In this document: in pieces, positions 35,680 to 45,340 of the stretch
Numbering within the stretch: the first letter of the stretch is position 1
Layout of the letters: every line of letters starts with the position of its first letter
Origin: SAR116 cluster bacterium AG-390-L20
Lineage (GTDB): Bacteria > Pseudomonadota > Alphaproteobacteria > Puniceispirillales > Marisalimonadaceae
NCBI GenBank assembly: GCA_003278095.1
Contig: QCHB01000002.1
Span: forward strand, 124,001 to 188,000
Direction: 5' to 3'
DNA: 64,000 nt
Made by a program: the position numbers and the translations under genes
The notes under the pieces: generated by a model
Seen by the model: only the letters and a program-made list of their open reading frames with translations
Databases searched by the model: none
Told to the model about the DNA's origin: nothing

Positions 35680-36846
35680 TTGAAAAATAATGACGACAAT
35701 CGATATCTAAGTTCCTTTGCTTGTTATAGTTCTGAAAGTAGGGGGAGAATGTATACTGATGAACCTCTTATACTTGGACGCTCAGAATTTCAAAGAGATA
35801 GAGATAGAATTATTCATTCCGAGGCTTTTAGACGGTTAAAAGATAAAACACAAGTTTTTGTATATCACGATGGAGATCATTATAGAACTCGTCTCACTCA
35901 CACAATTGAAGTTTCCCAAATTGCAAGGTCAATTGCAAAAGCCCTTAAAATTAACGAAGACTTGGCTGAGACTATTGCATTAGCTCATGACTTAGGACAT
36001 CCTCCTCTTGGTCATAGAGGTGAAGATGTTCTGAAAAAACTAATGATAAAATGTGGTGGTTTTAATCATAATGATCAATCTATAAGAGTTGTAACATTGC
36101 TAGAAAAAAAATATCCTAAATTTAATGGCTTAAATCTTACATTTGAAACATTAGAAGGATTGATTAAACATAATGGACCATTCCGAGATAATAGAAAAAT
36201 ACCATACACTATTGACCAAATTAATAAAATATTTCCATTAGATTTAAATACTTATCCTTCTCTGGAAGGGCAGGTGGCAAATATTTCAGATGATATTGCT
36301 TACTTAACTCATGACTTTGACGATGGTCTTCGTGAGGGCCTATTTACAATAAATGATCTTCGTAAAATTAAAATTATTGATGAAATTCTACATAAGTTAA
36401 AAAAAGAATTTATAAATATTAAAATTGATATTTTAATTCATCAATTTATAAGGCATTTGATAAGCTATTTTATAAATGATGTAGTTTCGAACTCATTAGC
36501 TGTTATAAATGTTAATAATTTTGAAAATGTTAACCAAATTCGATGTTTTGAAAATAAAATAATTAAACTTAGTCCGACTGCTTATAGTAATATGGAAGAA
36601 ATTAGAAATTTTTTATTTAAAAATATGTACAACAACGATATTTTGAAAAATAAATTACAAAATAGTTGTTTAATGATAGAAAAGTTATTTTTTCTATTCC
36701 ACAAAGATATCAACTTGCTACCAGAACAGTGGAAAAATTTAAAAGGAAGGCTCTCGGAAACTAAACAATCACGAGTAATTACAGACTATATTGCAGGTAT
36801 GACAGATGGTTATTTAAAAAGAGAATACAAAAAATATTTTAAATAG
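35680..36846 (+). CDS. dgt: Deoxyguanosinetriphosphate triphosphohydrolase-like protein
   Basis: An HD-domain phosphohydrolase of about 388 residues. SRGRMY and SEFQRDRDRIIHS near the N terminus, RLTHTIEVSQIAR (first His) and ALAHDLGHPPLGH (His-Asp pair), and VANISDDIAYLTHD further on are the dGTPase family motifs. It removes triphosphate from dNTPs. Both possible starts are TTG: the one at 35680 has GGA 7 bases upstream, while the one at 35668 has no such site, so 35680 is preferred. It heads the operon dgt-argS-SPOR-scpAB and is divergent from erpA. Substrate range of the shorter alphaproteobacterial form may be wider than dGTP. Confidence 0.9.
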   Translation: MKNNDDNRYLSSFACYSSESRGRMYTDEPLILGRSEFQRDRDRIIHSEAFRRLKDKTQVFVYHDGDHYRTRLTHTIEVSQIARSIAKALKINEDLAETIALAHDLGHPPLGHRGEDVLKKLMIKCGGFNHNDQSIRVVTLLEKKYPKFNGLNLTFETLEGLIKHNGPFRDNRKIPYTIDQINKIFPLDLNTYPSLEGQVANISDDIAYLTHDFDDGLREGLFTINDLRKIKIIDEILHKLKKEFINIKIDILIHQFIRHLISYFINDVVSNSLAVINVNNFENVNQIRCFENKIIKLSPTAYSNMEEIRNFLFKNMYNNDILKNKLQNSCLMIEKLFFLFHKDINLLPEQWKNLKGRLSETKQSRVITDYIAGMTDGYLKREYKKYFK

Positions 36847-36860
36847 GAAAATTAAACTAT

Positions 36861-38597
36861 ATGAACATTTATAAAATTTATTTTAATCACACTATTGAAT
36901 TGCTTGATAAGTTTAAATTAGATTCTAATTATAACTTTGATAATACTGAAATACTTAAAAAGATTACATTAGAACCTCCTAAAAATACTATTAATGGAGA
37001 CATGTCTACTAATTTAGCAATGCTTTTGAGTAAAAATTTAAAGTTAAATCCAAAAGAAATTGCTAATAAACTTAAACCATATATCTCAAAGCTACCAAAT
37101 GTACTAACTGTTGATATCGCCGGACCTGGTTTTATTAATATTACATTAAAGCAAAAAACTTGGTCAGATTGCATAAAGAAAATACTTCTAGATCCTGATA
37201 ATTGGGACAAACAGGATCTTGGAAAGGGTAAAAGAATTAATTTAGAATATATCTCTGCTAATCCAACTGGTCCATTACATGCTGGTCACGCTAGAGGAGC
37301 TGTTTTTGGAGATGCACTTGCTTCTCTTTTAAATGAAGTTGGATATAAAGTTATAAGAGAATATTATATCAATGACTCAGGAAATCAGATAGAAAAATTA
37401 GTTGAATCTTCCTTGCTAAGATATGATGAATGTAATGGTAAAAATATAAAAGAAATTCCAGAAGGTCTTTATCCAGGCGAGTATTTACAAGAGGTTGGAA
37501 AAGCCCTTTTAAAAAAATATGGAAAAAACTTAAAACAAAATTCAAAAGAAGTTACTTTTAATTTAGTCAGAGAAGTTTCTTTAGAAATCATAATGAAAAT
37601 GATTAAAGAAGATCTTTATAAGTTAGGTATAGAAATGGATGTATTCACTAGCGAACATAATATCATTTCAGGAAATTTATTGACGGATATACTAACTATA
37701 CTTGAGGAAAAAAATCTGACTTATTATGGGTCTCTTGATCCTCCAAAGGGATCAGATCCAACAAAATGGGAAAAGCGAGAACAATTTCTTTTTAAATCTA
37801 CTGTTTATGGTGATGACTCTGATAGGGCCTTAAAAAAGTCAGATGGTAGCTGGACTTATTTTGCAACGGATATGGCTTATCATCTAGATAAAATTAATAG
37901 AACAAATGGAGATTTAATAAATGTCTTAGGTGCAGATCATACAGGATATATATCAAGAATTAATGCAGCAGTTAACGCTCTTTCGAATGGTTCAATTTCC
38001 ATAGATACAAAAGTATGTGCATTAGTTAACCTTATGGAAAATGGTAAGCCAATAAAAATGAGTAAAAGAGCAGGAAATTTTGTAACCCTTTCTGATATAA
38101 TCGATGCAGTTGGAAAAGACGTAATCAGATTTATAATGTTAACTAGAAGAAATGATCAATCTTTAGACTTTGATTTTAAAAAGGTTATGGAAAAGTCAAA
38201 AGAAAATCCAGTTTTTTATGTCCAATATGCACATGCTCGTTGCAATTCTATTTTTAAATCAGCAGAAATATTAGAAGAAAATCTTCATATTGAAAATACA
38301 GACCTATTAAGTGGAAAAGATGAAATTCAATTGATTAAATTTATTTCTCAATGGCCTAGAACATTAGAGTTGGCTGCTAAAAACCATGAACCTCACAGGA
38401 TTTGTTATTATTTAATAGAGCTTTCTAGTATGTTTCATTCTTTATGGAATAAAGGTAAAGATAATTTCAACGTTAAATTTATAGTTGAAAAAGATATTAA
38501 ATTAACTAATGCAAGATTGTTATTAGTTAAAGCAGTTGCTTTAACAATTAGAAAAGGTTTAAGTATTTTAAAAATAAAACCAATTTTTGAAATGTAA
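36861..38597 (+). CDS. argS: Arginine-tRNA ligase
   Basis: A 578-residue class I synthetase. The N-terminal additional domain of about 110 residues is present, then SANPTGPLHAGHARGAV with the HIGH-like HAGH, and KPIKMSKRAGNF as the KMSKS loop; the C terminus carries the DALR anticodon-binding helices. It charges tRNA-Arg. The gene follows dgt by 14 bases and its stop lies one base before the first ATG of the SPOR protein gene. Confidence 0.95.
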   Translation: MNIYKIYFNHTIELLDKFKLDSNYNFDNTEILKKITLEPPKNTINGDMSTNLAMLLSKNLKLNPKEIANKLKPYISKLPNVLTVDIAGPGFINITLKQKTWSDCIKKILLDPDNWDKQDLGKGKRINLEYISANPTGPLHAGHARGAVFGDALASLLNEVGYKVIREYYINDSGNQIEKLVESSLLRYDECNGKNIKEIPEGLYPGEYLQEVGKALLKKYGKNLKQNSKEVTFNLVREVSLEIIMKMIKEDLYKLGIEMDVFTSEHNIISGNLLTDILTILEEKNLTYYGSLDPPKGSDPTKWEKREQFLFKSTVYGDDSDRALKKSDGSWTYFATDMAYHLDKINRTNGDLINVLGADHTGYISRINAAVNALSNGSISIDTKVCALVNLMENGKPIKMSKRAGNFVTLSDIIDAVGKDVIRFIMLTRRNDQSLDFDFKKVMEKSKENPVFYVQYAHARCNSIFKSAEILEENLHIENTDLLSGKDEIQLIKFISQWPRTLELAAKNHEPHRICYYLIELSSMFHSLWNKGKDNFNVKFIVEKDIKLTNARLLLVKAVALTIRKGLSILKIKPIFEM

Positions 38598-38598
38598 A

Positions 38599-39255
38599 AT
38601 GATGAAAAAATACTTAAAAATTTCTATAATTTTATTTTTAAGTACGGGAGTTATTTCTTCATTAGGTTTGTTTGCGCTAAAAATAATTTTTGAAGAAAAA
38701 AATGAGAAAGAATTGATAGTTTTAGGTCCTGATAATAGAGATATCTTTACAATCCCTAAAGATGTTGGGGGAAAAAAAGTATCTAATCTTGATATAGAAA
38801 TATTGAACAATAAAAAAGCTTTTATTGCCGATGAGAAACTAAGACTGATTCCTGCTGAACCTGAACTTTTGCCTTTAGATATTAGTGAAGAAAAGGTTGT
38901 AAAAAAAACAGAAAAAATAAAAAAATCTGTAAATAATATTATTCCAGACAATCAGATAAAAGTCCAAAGTTCCAGCAAAATTAAAGAAAAATCAAAAAAA
39001 GAACTCGGATTGTACAGAGTACAATTTGGTTCATTTAGAAATTTAGATAAGGCAAAGTTTGCTAAAAATAGCATGAATAAAAAACATGTTAATTTATTGT
39101 CCAATAACAAGTTAGAAATTTATTCGTATACTAACAATGAAAAAGTGGTTTTTCATAGAGTTTGGACTTCTCCTTTGACTAAAGTTAATGGTCTTGACTT
39201 ATGTGACAAGTTTAAAAAACAAAATATTGTTTGTATTTTACAAGTAAATAAATGA
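38599..39255 (+). CDS. SPOR-domain membrane protein
   Basis: A 218-residue protein. One N-terminal membrane helix (ISIILFLSTGVISSLGLFAL), a lysine- and glutamate-rich periplasmic linker, and a C-terminal SPOR domain from about residue 140 (LGLYRVQFGSFRNLDKAKFAKNSM) that binds denuded peptidoglycan at the division site. Two ATG codons stand together at 38599 and 38602; either is possible. A SPOR gene after argS is a constant feature of alphaproteobacteria, where it is usually followed by nagZ and scpA; here scpA follows directly after 7 bases. Confidence 0.83.
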   Translation: MMKKYLKISIILFLSTGVISSLGLFALKIIFEEKNEKELIVLGPDNRDIFTIPKDVGGKKVSNLDIEILNNKKAFIADEKLRLIPAEPELLPLDISEEKVVKKTEKIKKSVNNIIPDNQIKVQSSSKIKEKSKKELGLYRVQFGSFRNLDKAKFAKNSMNKKHVNLLSNNKLEIYSYTNNEKVVFHRVWTSPLTKVNGLDLCDKFKKQNIVCILQVNK

Positions 39256-39262
39256 ACGAAAT

Positions 39263-40015
39263 ATGTCAGAATTAATTAATCCTAAAATAGACGTATTAAG
39301 CTTGAGCTTAGATGGATTTGAAGGACCTATTGATTTACTTTTGAGTTTAGCTAGAGATCATAAAATTGATTTGACTAAATTATCAATACTTAAATTAGCA
39401 GAACAATATTTAGAATTCTTAGATCATGCTATAAAAAAGGATATTGATATTGCCGCTGAGTACTTGGTAATGGGAGCTTGGCTTGCTTTTTTAAAATCAA
39501 AACTATTATTACCTGATGATAAAATTGAAAACTCGTATACTGCTGAAGAAATGTCGGAGTTATTAGAATTCCAAATAAAGAGGTTAGAAGGTATTCAAAA
39601 AGTATCAAAACTTCTTTTTAAAAAACATCAATTAGGAACTCATTTTTTTAAAAGAGGTGATCCAGAGTTTTTTAATAACAATAATAAAGTGCATTATGAG
39701 TTAAGTTTATATGATTTAATCAAAACTTATGGAAAAATTGTTACACAAGATAATAACAAATCAATAACTATTGCTGAAACAAAATTTTATTCTGTTGAAG
39801 ATGCTATAAATAGACTAAAAAGTTTTGTTAAAATATCTAATGGTTGGATAAATCTACTAGAATTTATTCCAAAAAATATAAAAGATAAGCTTGAGATAAA
39901 ATCTGCTTTAGCTTCACATTTTGTAGCATCTTTGGAACTAGTAAAAGAGGGTGATATATCCTTAAGACAGGATAATTTTAATGACAAAATTTTAATAAGT
40001 TTTAAAAACAAATGA
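39263..40015 (+). CDS. scpA: Segregation and condensation protein A
   Basis: A 250-residue cytoplasmic kleisin. The N-terminal FEGPIDLLLSLARDHKIDL is the hallmark of ScpA, followed by YLVMGAWLAFLKSKLLLP; the C-terminal part is the winged helix that docks to the SMC head. Together with SMC and ScpB it compacts and segregates the chromosome. The gene follows the SPOR gene by 7 bases, and scpB follows 43 bases later. In this gene order nagZ normally lies just before scpA and is absent. Confidence 0.92.
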   Translation: MSELINPKIDVLSLSLDGFEGPIDLLLSLARDHKIDLTKLSILKLAEQYLEFLDHAIKKDIDIAAEYLVMGAWLAFLKSKLLLPDDKIENSYTAEEMSELLEFQIKRLEGIQKVSKLLFKKHQLGTHFFKRGDPEFFNNNNKVHYELSLYDLIKTYGKIVTQDNNKSITIAETKFYSVEDAINRLKSFVKISNGWINLLEFIPKNIKDKLEIKSALASHFVASLELVKEGDISLRQDNFNDKILISFKNK

Positions 40016-40058
40016 AACATATATCTTAATAATATTTGACACATGATTTGGTGAATTT

Positions 40059-40646
40059 ATGAAAAATTTAAATAAAGATTATAAAAATATTGATTTTGGT
40101 TTAAAACAAAAGATTGTTGAGGCTTTGATTTTTTCTTCAGCTGAACCTGTTTCATATTCAGAATTACAAAAAATAATTACCGACAATGAACAACTTGATA
40201 AAATTTTAATTGCTTTAGAAAAAAAATATATGTCTAGTGGGGTAAATTTATACACAATAAGTAATTCTTATGCCTTTAGGACTTCCTCCGAAGTCTCAGA
40301 ATATTTGAACATAGAAAGAATAGTTCCTAAACCTTTATCTAGAGCAGCAACTGAAACCCTAGCAATTATTGCTTATCATCAACCAATTACTCGATCAGAA
40401 ATTGAAAATATAAGAGGTGTTTCTCTTAGCAGAGGTACAATAGATCTGTTATTAGAATTAGGTTGGATAAAACCTGGCCAAAGAAGAGCAACGCCTGGAA
40501 ACCCTCTAACTTGGAAAACATCCAATAATTTTTTAGATCATTTTGGTTTAAAAGAAATTAATGAACTTCCTGGTATTGAAGATTTAAAAAGTTCTGGGCT
40601 TCTTGATAAAAATAAAATAATTTTTAGTGATCAAACAATAGATTAA
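40059..40646 (+). CDS. scpB: Segregation and condensation protein B
   Basis: A 195-residue protein with the two winged-helix domains of ScpB: KIVEALIFSSAEPVSYSEL near the start, and LSRAATETLAIIAYHQPITRSEIENIRGV in the second domain, the best-conserved block of the family. It dimerises and binds ScpA in the SMC condensin complex. It is downstream of scpA and upstream of an ABC ATPase gene, which begins 35 bases on and may belong to the same transcript. Confidence 0.93.
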   Translation: MKNLNKDYKNIDFGLKQKIVEALIFSSAEPVSYSELQKIITDNEQLDKILIALEKKYMSSGVNLYTISNSYAFRTSSEVSEYLNIERIVPKPLSRAATETLAIIAYHQPITRSEIENIRGVSLSRGTIDLLLELGWIKPGQRRATPGNPLTWKTSNNFLDHFGLKEINELPGIEDLKSSGLLDKNKIIFSDQTID

Positions 40647-40681
40647 ATACTTATTTAACTTTTTTTAATATTAGGATTTTT

Positions 40682-41758
40682 TTGTTAGAATTTTTAAATA
40701 TATCTCATTCATATAATAAACAAAAAATTTTGAATGATTTCTCGATGAAGCTTGAATCAGGTGAAGTGGTTTCTTTATTAGGACCATCCGGATGCGGTAA
40801 AACCACCTTACTAAAATTAGCTAGTGGTATTGAAAAACTTCAGAATGGTGAGATTAAATTAAATAATGAAATAGTATCATCTCCCAATATTCATCTGAAT
40901 TCAGAAAAAAGAGGTGTTGGTTATGTTTTTCAAGACTGCGCTCTATTCCCACATTTAACAATATTACAGAATATTTTTTTTGGAATGAAATCAATTGAAA
41001 TAGAAAAACAGAAAAATAAAATACAAAGCTTGATGAAAGAAATTAATATTTCAAGTTTGTCAGGAAAATACCCACATGAATTGTCAGGAGGGCAACAACA
41101 GCAAGTAGCTCTGGTTAGAGCAATGGCGAGTGGTCCAAAAATTATTTTTTTAGACGAACCTTATTCAAACCTTGATTCAAGGTTGAAAGAGAAAATTAGG
41201 GACCAAATGTTACACATACTAAGAGAGCATAATATTTCTGCCTTACTTGTAACTCATGACCCAGAAGAAGCGATGTTTATGTCAGATAAAATTGGTATTT
41301 TAAATAATGGTTCTATCGAACAATTTGGAAGTCCGATAGATTTGTATTTGCGTCCTAAATCTGCTTTCATTGCAGAATTTTTTGGAGAGATTAATGTTTT
41401 TGAAGGAATAGTCGAGGATGGATATGTAAATACTGTTTTAGGTACTTTTAAATGTTCAAATAAATTCAATAAAAAAAAGGTAAAGATTGTTATAAGAAAC
41501 GAAGCAATTAATGTTTTTGCAGAAAATAAATTAAATTTAAAGAAGTATAAACAACCTAAATTTGTTACTTCACCTTATTTTGGCCATGTAATGGAAGCTA
41601 GATTATTGGCAGGGTCAACGTTAGTTCACTTATCTTTAAAGGTTAACCGATCAAATTTTCATATTCATGCTAAAATTCCAGGATTAAACTTCTTTAACAA
41701 AAATGAAAAAGTTTTTGTTACTAGTGATCCTTCACAGATTTTTGTTTTTCAGCAATAA
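40682..41758 (+). CDS. ABC transporter ATPase, iron(III)/spermidine type (FbpC/PotA-like)
   Basis: A 358-residue ATPase: Walker A GPSGCGKTT, Q-loop YVFQDCALFPH, signature LSGGQQQQVALVRA, Walker B FLDEPYSNLD and switch VTHDPEEAM, then a TOBE-type C-terminal domain of about 110 residues. These features match the CUT1/FbpC/PotA class that energises uptake of ferric iron, polyamines or sugars. The signature has Gln where most members have Arg (GGQQQR), which is seen in some FbpC proteins. It starts at TTG with AGGA upstream. No permease or binding protein is adjacent, so the cognate transporter must be encoded elsewhere. Confidence 0.82.
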   Translation: MLEFLNISHSYNKQKILNDFSMKLESGEVVSLLGPSGCGKTTLLKLASGIEKLQNGEIKLNNEIVSSPNIHLNSEKRGVGYVFQDCALFPHLTILQNIFFGMKSIEIEKQKNKIQSLMKEINISSLSGKYPHELSGGQQQQVALVRAMASGPKIIFLDEPYSNLDSRLKEKIRDQMLHILREHNISALLVTHDPEEAMFMSDKIGILNNGSIEQFGSPIDLYLRPKSAFIAEFFGEINVFEGIVEDGYVNTVLGTFKCSNKFNKKKVKIVIRNEAINVFAENKLNLKKYKQPKFVTSPYFGHVMEARLLAGSTLVHLSLKVNRSNFHIHAKIPGLNFFNKNEKVFVTSDPSQIFVFQQ

Positions 41759-41840
41759 TAATTTTTAATATAAAAAAAATAAAAATTACATATAATATTA
41801 AATAAGTTATAAGTAATTTATAATTTTAGGAGTAAATATT

Positions 41841-42092
41841 ATGGGTGCATTTAGTATTTGGCATTGGATTATCGTGTTGATAGTTGTTCTTATCTTATTT
41901 GGTGGGAAAGGTAAATTATCTAGCATAATGGGTGATTTTGGAAAAGGTTTAAAAAACTTCAAAGATCAAGTTAAATCTAATAAAGATAATGAAGAGGAAG
42001 TTGAGGTTATTTCTGAACAGAAAGTCACCCCAAAAAAGAAAACAGTGAAAAAATCAGCAAAAAAGAAACAAACTGTTAAAAAGAAATCGTAA
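41841..42092 (+). CDS. tatA: Sec-independent protein translocase subunit TatA
   Basis: An 83-residue protein with the TatA plan: an N-terminal helix in the membrane ([21 protein letters not shown]), an amphipathic helix ([16 protein letters not shown]) and a charged lysine-rich tail. The FGGKGKL hinge and [10 protein letters not shown] are diagnostic. TatA multimers form the pore for folded proteins exported by TatBC. It is preceded by AGGAG and starts the operon tatA-tatB-tatC-serS. Confidence 0.94.
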   Translation: MGAFSIWHWIIVLIVVLILFGGKGKLSSIMGDFGKGLKNFKDQVKSNKDNEEEVEVISEQKVTPKKKTVKKSAKKKQTVKKKS

Positions 42093-42112
42093 CATTTTTC
42101 AGAAAGTTCTAA

Positions 42113-42475
42113 ATGCTAGATATTGGTTTTCCAGAATTCCTTCTAATTTCTTTCGTATTACTTATTGTAGTTGGACCTAAAGATTTACCAAAAGTGTTAA
42201 GATCAATTACCACTTTTGTTAGAAAAATAAAAACAATGGCTTCTCAATTTCACTCTGGAATTGATGATTTAGCTAACGAATCTGAGATCTCTGACCTAAG
42301 AAAGGAAGTTAGTAAAATAGAAAATAATTCTATCATTGATTCTGAAATAAGCGATATCAAGGATTTTCAAAATGAGATAAACGTAAAATCTTTGAAGGAT
42401 GATGTTAATGAAATTAAAAACTCTCAAAATAAATCATTTAAACAAAACAAAACTTCTAAAATTGTTAAAAAATAA
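42113..42475 (+). CDS. tatB: Sec-independent protein translocase subunit TatB
   Basis: A 120-residue protein: MLDIGFPEFLLISFVLLIVVG then PKDLPKVLR is the TatB form of the membrane helix and hinge, with Glu8 that distinguishes it from TatA. A longer amphipathic and acidic region follows. It binds signal peptides together with TatC. It lies 20 bases after tatA and 16 before tatC. Confidence 0.93.
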   Translation: MLDIGFPEFLLISFVLLIVVGPKDLPKVLRSITTFVRKIKTMASQFHSGIDDLANESEISDLRKEVSKIENNSIIDSEISDIKDFQNEINVKSLKDDVNEIKNSQNKSFKQNKTSKIVKK

Positions 42476-42491
42476 TATTTAAGAATTTACT

Positions 42492-43268
42492 ATGGCAAAA
42501 GTAAAAAAATCAGAACATAATATGACACTATTAGATCACTTAATTGAATTAAGAAATAGGCTTTTAGTTTCTTTTTGTGCTTTTTTATTCCTGTTTTTTT
42601 TGTGCTTTATAAAATTTACAAGCGACAATCAAAATCTAGCTGATATTGTTTATAATTTTCTCCAAGCTCCTCTAGCATCGCAAATATTAGAAAACGGTGG
42701 TAGGATGATTTATACAGCATTACATGAAGGTTTTTTTACTCAGGTTAAAGTAGCTTTTTTTATATCTATATGTGTTTCATTACCAATTTTTTTAATACAA
42801 GTATGGCGTTTTGTAGCTCCAGGTTTATACAAAAATGAAAAAAAAGCTTTTCTTCCTTTCTTGCTTGCTACTCCAGTACTTTTTATAGCAGGTGCTGCGA
42901 TGGTTTATTATATTGTAATTCCATTAGCCTGGGACTTTTTCCTTTCATTCCAAGTTAGCAGTGTTGACGGTTCGTTACCTATTGAATTAGAGCCCAGGAT
43001 ATCTGAATATTTGTCTTTAATAATGAAATTAATTTTTGCTTTTGGATTATGTTTTGAATTACCCGTTATATTATTGTTACTTGTCAAGACTGGCATAATT
43101 ACTCCAGAAGATTTGGCTAGTAAGAGAAAATACGCAATTTTAACAGCTTTTGTGATTGCTGCAATTTTAACACCTCCTGATGTTATCTCACAAATTTTGC
43201 TTGCTTTACCTATTATTGCTTTATACGAAATTTCTATAATATTTTCAAAATTTCTAAGTACCAATTGA
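42492..43268 (+). CDS. tatC: Sec-independent protein translocase subunit TatC
   Basis: A 258-residue inner-membrane protein with six helices. HLIELRNRLLVS near residues 16-27 is the cytoplasmic signal-peptide-binding segment, and FFTQVKVAFFISICVSLPIFLIQVWRF and FGLCFELPVILLLLVKTGI are the family's other conserved segments, with the conserved Glu in the latter. TatC recognises twin-arginine signal peptides. Tightly placed between tatB and serS. Confidence 0.95.
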   Translation: MAKVKKSEHNMTLLDHLIELRNRLLVSFCAFLFLFFLCFIKFTSDNQNLADIVYNFLQAPLASQILENGGRMIYTALHEGFFTQVKVAFFISICVSLPIFLIQVWRFVAPGLYKNEKKAFLPFLLATPVLFIAGAAMVYYIVIPLAWDFFLSFQVSSVDGSLPIELEPRISEYLSLIMKLIFAFGLCFELPVILLLLVKTGIITPEDLASKRKYAILTAFVIAAILTPPDVISQILLALPIIALYEISIIFSKFLSTN

Positions 43269-43285
43269 ATTAGACGAGAAATATT

Positions 43286-44575
43286 ATGCATGATATTAAA
43301 TTTATAAGAAATTATCCTGAAGAATTTGAAAAACTAATGAGAAGAAGAGGTTTAGATTTAAAATCTTCGTTCATTCTTGAAATTGATACCTCAATACGAG
43401 GTTATCAAACAGAAATTCAAACGATACAGCAAAAAAGAAATACTGCTTCTAAGGAAATCGGAAAGTTATTATCAATTGGTTCAGATGTATCAAGTTTAAA
43501 ATTAAATTTAGAGAGTTATAAATCTGATTTAAGTCAATTAGACGATAAAATTAAAAAATTATCAAAGGACTTAAATGATATTTTAAAAGAACTGCCTAAT
43601 TATTTAGATGAAGATGTTCCAGATGGTGAAACTGAATTTCAAAATGAATTTGTTAAAGATTGGGGGAATAAGCCTGAATTCTCCTTTAAACCGAGAGATC
43701 ACGTAGAGATTGGTGAAATATTAAACGAACTAGATTTTAAGACAGGTGTAAAAATTTCCGGTTCGAGGTTTGTTTTATTAAGAGGTCAGTTAGCTTTGTT
43801 GGAGAGGGCACTTTCATCGTTTATGCTGGATACTCATTTAAGCGAATTTGATTTTGAAGAAGTTTCTCCTCCTTATATTGTTAGGGAAGACGCTATGTTT
43901 GGCACTGGACAGCTCCCAAAGTTTTCGGAAGACCTTTTTAACACAACAGATAATAGATGGTTAATACCTACAGCTGAGGTTCCATTAACTAATATTGTAA
44001 GTAATGAAATAGTTGATAAAGAAATATTGCCCTTAAGATTTGTGGCTAATACTCCTTGTTTTAGATCAGAAGCAGGTGCTGCTGGGGCAGATACAAGAGG
44101 AATGATCAGACAGCATCAGTTCTCTAAAGTTGAAATGGTTTTTATAACTAATCCTTTAGAATCTAATCATGAATTAGATCGTTTAGTTATATGTGCAGAA
44201 ACTATTCTTCAAAAATTAAAATTACCTTATAGAGTAATGAAATTATGTTCTGGAGATGTTGGTTTCTCTGCAAAAAAGACATATGACTTAGAAGTTTGGC
44301 TGCCTGGTCAAAACAAAGGTAAGGGTGCTTACAGAGAAATATCTTCTTGCTCTAATTGTGGAGATTTTCAAGCGAGAAGAATGAATGCAAAATTTAAGGA
44401 TAGAGAAACTAATAAAATTGATTTTTTACATACTTTAAATGGCTCTGGACTTGCTATAGGCAGAACAATAATAGCTATATTAGAAAATTATCAACAGATA
44501 GATGGATCTGTTTTAATACCTGATGTGTTAGTACCTTATATGAAAGGGACACTGAAAATTGACATTCCAAACTGA
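43286..44575 (+). CDS. serS: Serine-tRNA ligase
   Basis: A 429-residue class II synthetase. The N-terminal coiled-coil arm that grips the long variable arm of tRNA-Ser spans about residues 28-105. Class II motifs follow: motif 2 as TPCFRSEAGAAGADTRGMIRQHQF, here given only in its well-known parts FRSEAG and RGMIRQHQF, and motif 3 as NGSGLAIGRTIIAILEN. It also charges tRNA-Sec. The gene follows tatC by 17 bases in the usual alphaproteobacterial order, with surE next. Confidence 0.96.
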   Translation: MHDIKFIRNYPEEFEKLMRRRGLDLKSSFILEIDTSIRGYQTEIQTIQQKRNTASKEIGKLLSIGSDVSSLKLNLESYKSDLSQLDDKIKKLSKDLNDILKELPNYLDEDVPDGETEFQNEFVKDWGNKPEFSFKPRDHVEIGEILNELDFKTGVKISGSRFVLLRGQLALLERALSSFMLDTHLSEFDFEEVSPPYIVREDAMFGTGQLPKFSEDLFNTTDNRWLIPTAEVPLTNIVSNEIVDKEILPLRFVANTPCFRSEAGAAGADTRGMIRQHQFSKVEMVFITNPLESNHELDRLVICAETILQKLKLPYRVMKLCSGDVGFSAKKTYDLEVWLPGQNKGKGAYREISSCSNCGDFQARRMNAKFKDRETNKIDFLHTLNGSGLAIGRTIIAILENYQQIDGSVLIPDVLVPYMKGTLKIDIPN

Positions 44576-44580
44576 AATAT

Positions 44581-45339
44581 ATGAAAAAAAAATTAAATAA
44601 CATTCTTATAACAAATGATGACGGTTATAATGCTATTGGTATAAAAATATTGTTAGAAATTGCAGAAAAGCTTGGAAAAAATGTTTATGTAATTTCTCCC
44701 GAAAAAAATCAATCAGCAAAATCTAAGTCTATAACTATCAGGAATAACATTAATTATAAAAAAATATCAAATTATAATTGGATTGTAGATGGAACACCAA
44801 CAGATTGTATGATTTTTGCTTTAAATCATATTTTTAAATCGGATAAACCTGATCTAATTTTAAGTGGAATAAATGCAGGTAGTAACATTGGAGATGAGGT
44901 GTCTTATTCAGGTACTGTGGGTGCTGCTTGGGAAGGCGCAGTTAGAGGTATCAACTCTATTGCATTAAGTCAATTTGGTGGAGATAATAATATTTATTCC
45001 TACAAGAATTCTAAAAATAATGCTTTAAATGTTATAAATTATCTACTTGATTTAAATTTAGGTCATCCAAAATTTTATAATGTTAATTTTCCTTTTATAT
45101 TTTCTGAAATTATAAAAAGTAAAGATTATTTATTTACTGAGTTAGCTTCCCAAAAAAAGGCAGATGAAATTATTTTTAGTCAAGACAATAATTCTTTTAG
45201 CATAGGAAGAATGATAAATCACAATGAATGTATTTTAAATTCAGATTTAGAAACTTTAAAAAAAAATAAAATTTCAATAACTCCATTATTATTAAATTTA
45301 ACTAATAATATAATAATAAATAATTTGAAGATCTCTTAA
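44581..45339 (+). CDS. surE: 5'/3'-nucleotidase SurE
   Basis: A 252-residue cytoplasmic metal-dependent phosphatase. ITNDDGYNAIGI near residues 9-20 supplies the metal-binding Asp pair, SPEKNQSAKS the conserved Ser, and LSGINAGSNIGDEVSYSGTV the Asn and the rest of the site. It removes phosphate from nucleoside monophosphates. It sits 5 bases after serS and 1 base before pcm, the standard surE-pcm pairing for damage control. Confidence 0.93.
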   Translation: MKKKLNNILITNDDGYNAIGIKILLEIAEKLGKNVYVISPEKNQSAKSKSITIRNNINYKKISNYNWIVDGTPTDCMIFALNHIFKSDKPDLILSGINAGSNIGDEVSYSGTVGAAWEGAVRGINSIALSQFGGDNNIYSYKNSKNNALNVINYLLDLNLGHPKFYNVNFPFIFSEIIKSKDYLFTELASQKKADEIIFSQDNNSFSIGRMINHNECILNSDLETLKKNKISITPLLLNLTNNIIINNLKIS

Positions 45340-45340
45340 G

